This document shows positions 16,601-19,088 of a stretch of DNA of 19,088 nucleotides, one piece after another (the stretch's first letter is position 1; each line of letters begins with the position of its first letter). Source of the DNA: SB21 sp964535295. Its GTDB lineage: Bacteria; CLD3; SB21. The position numbers and the translations under genes were made by a program. The notes below the pieces were generated by a model that saw nothing but the letters and a program-made list of their open reading frames with translations, ran no database searches and had not been told where the DNA came from. The stretch covers positions 1-19,088 of the forward strand of contig CAZHUW010000046.1 of NCBI GenBank assembly GCA_964535295.1, given 5' to 3'.

Positions 16601-16940
16601 ACTGATCAATCTGCTCAGTAATGCCGCAAAATTTACTCCCCCGGGCGGCAAGATAATCCTTGAGGCGCAGCCTATCTTTTTCAATAATCATGCCGCCGGA
16701 TACTTGGAAATCCGGGTTGCCGACAACGGTAAGGGAATTAGGCCTGAAGAACTGGAGACAGTCTTTGAGGAATTTCGGCAATCCTCCGATAACGCGGATA
16801 ATCAGGGAACGGGTTTAGGGCTGGCACTGTCAAAACGCATCGTAGAGCTTCACGGCGGAAGGATATGGGCCGAAAGCGATGGGAAATCCGGAACTGAATT
16901 CATAGTTCATTTGCCAATAAACGGAAATTCATCAATCTAA
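13638..16940 (+). CDS. Two-component sensor histidine kinase with 14 Reg_prop propeller motifs
   Basis: The 1100-residue protein has an N-terminal signal/anchor (about 14-33), then 14 repeats of the Reg_prop type (pattern D-G-x-(L/I)W-(V/I)GT-x-x-GL), enough for two seven-bladed propellers in the periplasm (to about residue 690). A Y_Y_Y domain follows (including NQYAYMMEGFDGGW), then a transmembrane helix (about 803-822), a short coiled coil, a HisKA domain with phosphoacceptor His876 (ANMSHELRTPLNS), and a HATPase domain with its N box (LINLLSNAAKF), VADNGKGI, FEEFRQ and GTGLGLALSK. Unlike the classic hybrid systems of Bacteroides it ends after the ATPase domain, with no receiver or AraC-type domain. 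Such sensors often detect sugars or other outside ligands; the ligand here is unknown. The start at 13638 has a weak ribosome binding site. Confidence 0.95.
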   Translation: MHERLNRHNQNQLTLSFFIASFFIFLPSLLISQTIPLKFNRLSIQQGLSQGSINCINQDSEGFIWFGTQDGLNRYDGYTFKIFRHDPQDTNSIPNEWIHSLYKDSKGDLWVGTDGGGLCRRKSGEMGFKTIVITTPQNRQSRYPIKAIIEDNSGKLWIGTDGDGLISYDSEKGFFEQFERQLTNTNSLSSNSVHCLAQDSAGFLWIGTGGGGLDRYDPKTGAFTHYRRENGLKDEFIRSLLIDSSGQLYVGTDSGLHMFDKALDRFIHFPLRDRHSERDDYSVRSILQDGSGKIWTGSYGNGLGRADTQTRTVVANYSRWDEDNMPANDFINSLYEDNSGLLWIGTDGDGVSQLIRNAQKLIHFRHDNHQPSGLSEKFVFSFCEDPKGNLWVGTYGGGLNKLDPAESAFVHYKETGNSEPSPGSNNIFSLLTDSKGTIWIGTADAGLDKFDPVLHQFKHYSKQSGHGLRSNVIRALALDSAGVIWCGTDAGLYRFDTTTEKFTEYSFKPGLTGGISDNMIWCLYVDRAGILWVGTRNGGLNRFDPSTETFTTYKNDPRITNTLPPNGIWSLCEDRSGRLWVGTAGGGLTLFGRKSNTFTRFTEKEGLPNQVIYGILEDDSGCLWLSTNKGISKFDPQKKSFTNYDMKDGLQSNEFNSGAFYKNKKGELMFGGVNGFTMFNPADIKANPNIPPVVLTSFKKLDEVIPLPPTGVSQIDLTYKENVISFEFSALDFTRPEKNQYAYMMEGFDGGWINAGHKHDVTYTNLDHGSYTFKVKASNSDGVWNEKGFSVLIHISPPFWKTWWFWFIGLSGFVFILYRAYKYRTRKIKRKNKELEMMVADRTHNLEKANTELKIANEKILQANEVRSRFLANMSHELRTPLNSIIGFTDLLIQGVLGKVPNEQEEAIHAISSSSKNLLKLINDVLDLSKIEAGKMNLKCKPVHLDEIIHDARNIMQPLFEQKIHFFEMKIPAESMIITVDDNKIRQVLINLLSNAAKFTPPGGKIILEAQPIFFNNHAAGYLEIRVADNGKGIRPEELETVFEEFRQSSDNADNQGTGLGLALSKRIVELHGGRIWAESDGKSGTEFIVHLPINGNSSI

Positions 16941-16959
16941 TATCATAGCCTTAATTTAT

Positions 16960-18243
16960 ATGAAAACACTCATTGTTATGTTACTCATGCTTCTGGTTCA
17001 GCATACGGCTCCCCAGAACAAGATCTTCCGTATCACAGTAGACGGAGTGATCAACCCGGCTTCCGCAGAATTCATCGAAAAAGCGATCGTTAAAGTAAAT
17101 GATGAACAGGCCTCTTGTCTGATCATTGAAATAGACACGCCCGGAGGATTGATGAAATCGATGAACCTTATCGTAAAAAACATCCTCGCGTCGGAAGTTC
17201 CCGTCGTGGTCTATGTATCGCCGGGAGGCTCTCATTGCGCTTCTGCCGGCGTGTTTATCATGATGGCGGCGCACGTTGCCGTGATGGCGCCCGGAACGAA
17301 TATCGGTGCGGCGCATCCAGTCAATCTTGGAGAAGGAAAGGCGGACAGTTCATCGCAAGTCATGATGGAAAAGGTAACCAACGACGCTGTTTCCTACATT
17401 CGCAGCATTGCCGAAAAAAACAAACGAAATGCCGATTGGGCGGAAGAAGCGGTTCGTAAAAGCGTATCCATCACAGAAACCGAAGCCTTGAAAAAAGATG
17501 TCATCGACCTTGTTGCCAAATCGTTTGACAGCTTGCTGGTACAGATCGATTCCCTCTCGGTTGAAACCGTGATCGGAAAACGGACGATCACAACAAAGAA
17601 TGCCCAAATCGAAAAGATCGAGCGCAGTTGGAGATTTGGCATCCTGGATATTCTTACCGATCCGAATATCGCATATATCCTCATGATGCTCGGAATGTAC
17701 GGGCTGTTCTTTGAATTCTATAATCCCGGTTCCATTTTCCCCGGTGTCGTCGGTGGAATTTGCATCATTCTAGCCTTCTATTCGTTTCAAACGCTTCCGA
17801 TCAATTATGCCGGACTGGCGCTGATTCTTTTCGGTCTTATTTTATTTTTGCTGGAGATCAAGATCACGAGCTACGGCGCCTTATCCATAGGCGGGGTCAT
17901 CTCACTGTTACTCGGATCGATGATGTTAATAGATTCTCCTGAAGATATGATAAGAATTTCCTGGGGAGTGATCATTCCGGTCGTCTTTGTCACGATGCTG
18001 TTCTTTTTATTCATCGTAGGCTTTGGCATAAAAGCCCAGTCGCGGAGGGTGACCACCGGAGTCGAAGGTATGATCGGCGAAACAGGAACCGTTATGGATA
18101 CCATTCCGGCCGGCGGAATCGGCAAAGTTCAGGTTCACGGGGAAATCTGGAATGCACAAAGCATGCAGATCATTGAAAAAGGAACGCGGGTAAAGATCAC
18201 GGCCGTGGATAATCTGACATTGAAAGTTGATAAAATTGGCTGA
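16960..18243 (+). CDS. nfeD: NfeD-family membrane serine protease (ClpP class)
   Basis: The 427-residue protein is a full-length NfeD-type protein. A signal peptide (residues 3-15) precedes a periplasmic ClpP-like protease domain with IDTPGGL, the nucleophile Ser95 in HCASAG, and Lys138 as the likely catalytic partner, as in characterised archaeal 1510-N proteases. About five or six transmembrane segments follow (about 228-350), then a C-terminal OB-fold domain with GETGTV and GTRVKITAVDNLTLKV. NfeD proteins commonly pair with stomatin-like proteins and are thought to cleave them; the slipin gene follows by 51 bases. The gap to the histidine kinase is 19 bases, so read-through is possible. 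No Shine-Dalgarno sequence is visible before the ATG. Confidence 0.93.
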   Translation: MKTLIVMLLMLLVQHTAPQNKIFRITVDGVINPASAEFIEKAIVKVNDEQASCLIIEIDTPGGLMKSMNLIVKNILASEVPVVVYVSPGGSHCASAGVFIMMAAHVAVMAPGTNIGAAHPVNLGEGKADSSSQVMMEKVTNDAVSYIRSIAEKNKRNADWAEEAVRKSVSITETEALKKDVIDLVAKSFDSLLVQIDSLSVETVIGKRTITTKNAQIEKIERSWRFGILDILTDPNIAYILMMLGMYGLFFEFYNPGSIFPGVVGGICIILAFYSFQTLPINYAGLALILFGLILFLLEIKITSYGALSIGGVISLLLGSMMLIDSPEDMIRISWGVIIPVVFVTMLFFLFIVGFGIKAQSRRVTTGVEGMIGETGTVMDTIPAGGIGKVQVHGEIWNAQSMQIIEKGTRVKITAVDNLTLKVDKIG

Positions 18244-18249
18244 TATATT

Positions 18250-18277
18250 TTGACACTAACTAAGTGATTTTTACACT
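18250..18277 (+). promoter_or_regulatory. Candidate strong internal promoter for slipin
   Basis: TTGACA (18250-18255, perfect) and TACACT (18272-18277) are 16 bases apart in the gap between nfeD and slipin. Transcription would begin near 18284, giving a leader of only about 11 bases that just includes the ribosome binding site. Confidence 0.5.
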
Positions 18278-18284
18278 ACCCTAA

Positions 18285-18290
18285 TGGAGG
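18285..18290 (+). promoter_or_regulatory. Ribosome binding site of slipin
   Basis: TGGAGG lies 4 bases before the ATG at 18295, a strong match compared with the weak sites of nfeD and the kinase gene, suggesting higher slipin expression. Confidence 0.7.
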
Positions 18291-18294
18291 CTTT

Positions 18295-19047
18295 ATGAAT
18301 TTTGAATTCTTTTTGCCGTTTTTGGTATTCGTCATTATTTTCTTTTTGGCGAGCGCCATTAAAATCTTAAGAGAGTATGAACGCGGGGTTGTATTCCGTC
18401 TTGGCCGCCTCATCGGACTCAAAGGTCCGGGATTGATCATCCTGATTCCTGTAGTGGATAAAATGGTCAAGGTGAGCCTGCGAACCGTCGTTATGGATGT
18501 TCCGCCGCAGGATGTTATCACCCGCGATAACGTTTCGGTCCAAGTCAACGCCGTGATCTATTTCCGCGTTGTTGCTGCCGATCGCGCGATCGTCGATGTG
18601 GAGAATTATCTGAATGCCACTTCCCAACTTTCACAGACCACACTGCGCAGCGTTTTGGGCGAGTGCGAACTGGACGATCTTTTGGCCGAACGCGAGAAGA
18701 TCAACAAACAGCTTCAACAGATCATTGACAATCAAACCGAGCCATGGGGTATCAAGGTTTCTGCCGTGGAAGTCAAACATATTGACCTTCCGCAGGAAAT
18801 GAAACGAGCTATGGCGAAACAAGCTGAAGCGGAACGTGAACGGCGCGCCAAGATCATCGCAGCAGACGGAGAATTTCAGGCAGCGGGTAAGTTAGCCGAA
18901 GCATCGGACATTATCGGAAGGTCGCCGGCGGCCATACAGCTTCGCTATTTACAGACGCTGTCGGAGATCGCGACAGAAAATAATTCCACCACGATCTTCC
19001 CTATCCCGATCGATTTTCTGAGGGCTTTTATGCCTAAGGATAAATAA
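18295..19047 (+). CDS. Slipin (stomatin/SPFH-domain membrane protein)
   Basis: The 250-residue protein has an N-terminal membrane segment (about 5-23) followed by an SPFH domain (KILREYERGVVFRLGRL, GPGLIILIPVVD, VPPQDVITRDNVSVQVNAVI) and the helical region LRSVLGECELDDLLAEREKIN with KHIDLPQEMKRAMAKQAEAE typical of slipins. The C-terminus includes a hydrophobic IFPIPIDFLRAF motif. Slipins oligomerise at the membrane and act as scaffolds; partner NfeD proteases cleave the hydrophobic C-terminal stretch of related stomatins. It is complete, of normal length, and downstream of nfeD. It has its own candidate promoter and a strong ribosome binding site. Confidence 0.95.
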   Translation: MNFEFFLPFLVFVIIFFLASAIKILREYERGVVFRLGRLIGLKGPGLIILIPVVDKMVKVSLRTVVMDVPPQDVITRDNVSVQVNAVIYFRVVAADRAIVDVENYLNATSQLSQTTLRSVLGECELDDLLAEREKINKQLQQIIDNQTEPWGIKVSAVEVKHIDLPQEMKRAMAKQAEAERERRAKIIAADGEFQAAGKLAEASDIIGRSPAAIQLRYLQTLSEIATENNSTTIFPIPIDFLRAFMPKDK

Positions 19048-19072
19048 TTTTCATCGGTTCCACAGGGAAATA

Positions 19073-19088
19073 ATGGCGCATGGGATGG
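19073..19088 (+). CDS. Possible start of a following gene (partial)
   Basis: An ATG at 19073 preceded by AGGGAAAT, 25 bases after the slipin stop, could open another gene running out of the window (MAHGM...). Only 16 bases are visible, so this is weak. Confidence 0.15.

Overview
The window reads as a chromosomal segment from a Gram-negative bacterium of the FCB group (Bacteroidota, Ignavibacteriota, Calditrichota or a related candidate phylum). Pointers are a secreted metalloprotease with a FlgD/T9SS-type C-terminal tail, a sensor kinase of the Reg_prop/Y_Y_Y type, an outer-membrane barrel protein, lipoproteins, and translation starts that often lack a strong Shine-Dalgarno sequence. Base composition looks moderate (mid-40s %GC by eye) and even. 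I see no rRNA, tRNA, CRISPR array, insertion sequence or phage gene.

Layout. 1-2212: a possible C-terminal scrap of an upstream gene, a small Dabb-domain protein, and on the minus strand a 616-residue SMC/Rad50-shaped coiled-coil protein whose ATPase motifs are degenerate. 2320-5436 (+): the ribosome-assembly GTPase Der, directly followed with no spacer by a secreted HExxH metalloprotease. 5440-7420 (-): a TPR lipoprotein followed by pyruvate kinase, the latter with a TTG start. 7532-11159 (-): a tight four-gene cluster (diheme cytochrome lipoprotein, second diheme cytochrome lipoprotein, outer-membrane porin-like barrel, cupredoxin-like periplasmic protein) closed by an intrinsic terminator. 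11303-12789 (-): a small exported protein of unknown function with its own terminator, and 3-hydroxybutyryl-CoA dehydrogenase, both with GTG starts and good ribosome binding sites. 12870-13303 (-): a stand-alone CheY-like receiver with terminator. 13638-19047 (+), divergent from the receiver: a 1100-residue sensor histidine kinase with 14 propeller motifs, an NfeD-family membrane serine protease and a stomatin-like slipin.

How the genes fit together. The cytochrome cluster is the most system-like part: two paralogous MauG/CCP-type diheme lipoproteins, a barrel protein and a copper-site protein could form an envelope redox module, possibly peroxide reduction or electron transfer; the substrate is not readable from sequence. 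The histidine kinase has no receiver or DNA-binding domain of its own, and the divergent receiver has no output domain, so they are natural candidates as partners. NfeD and slipin form the familiar membrane protease/scaffold pair. The degenerate SMC-like protein is the least explained single gene.
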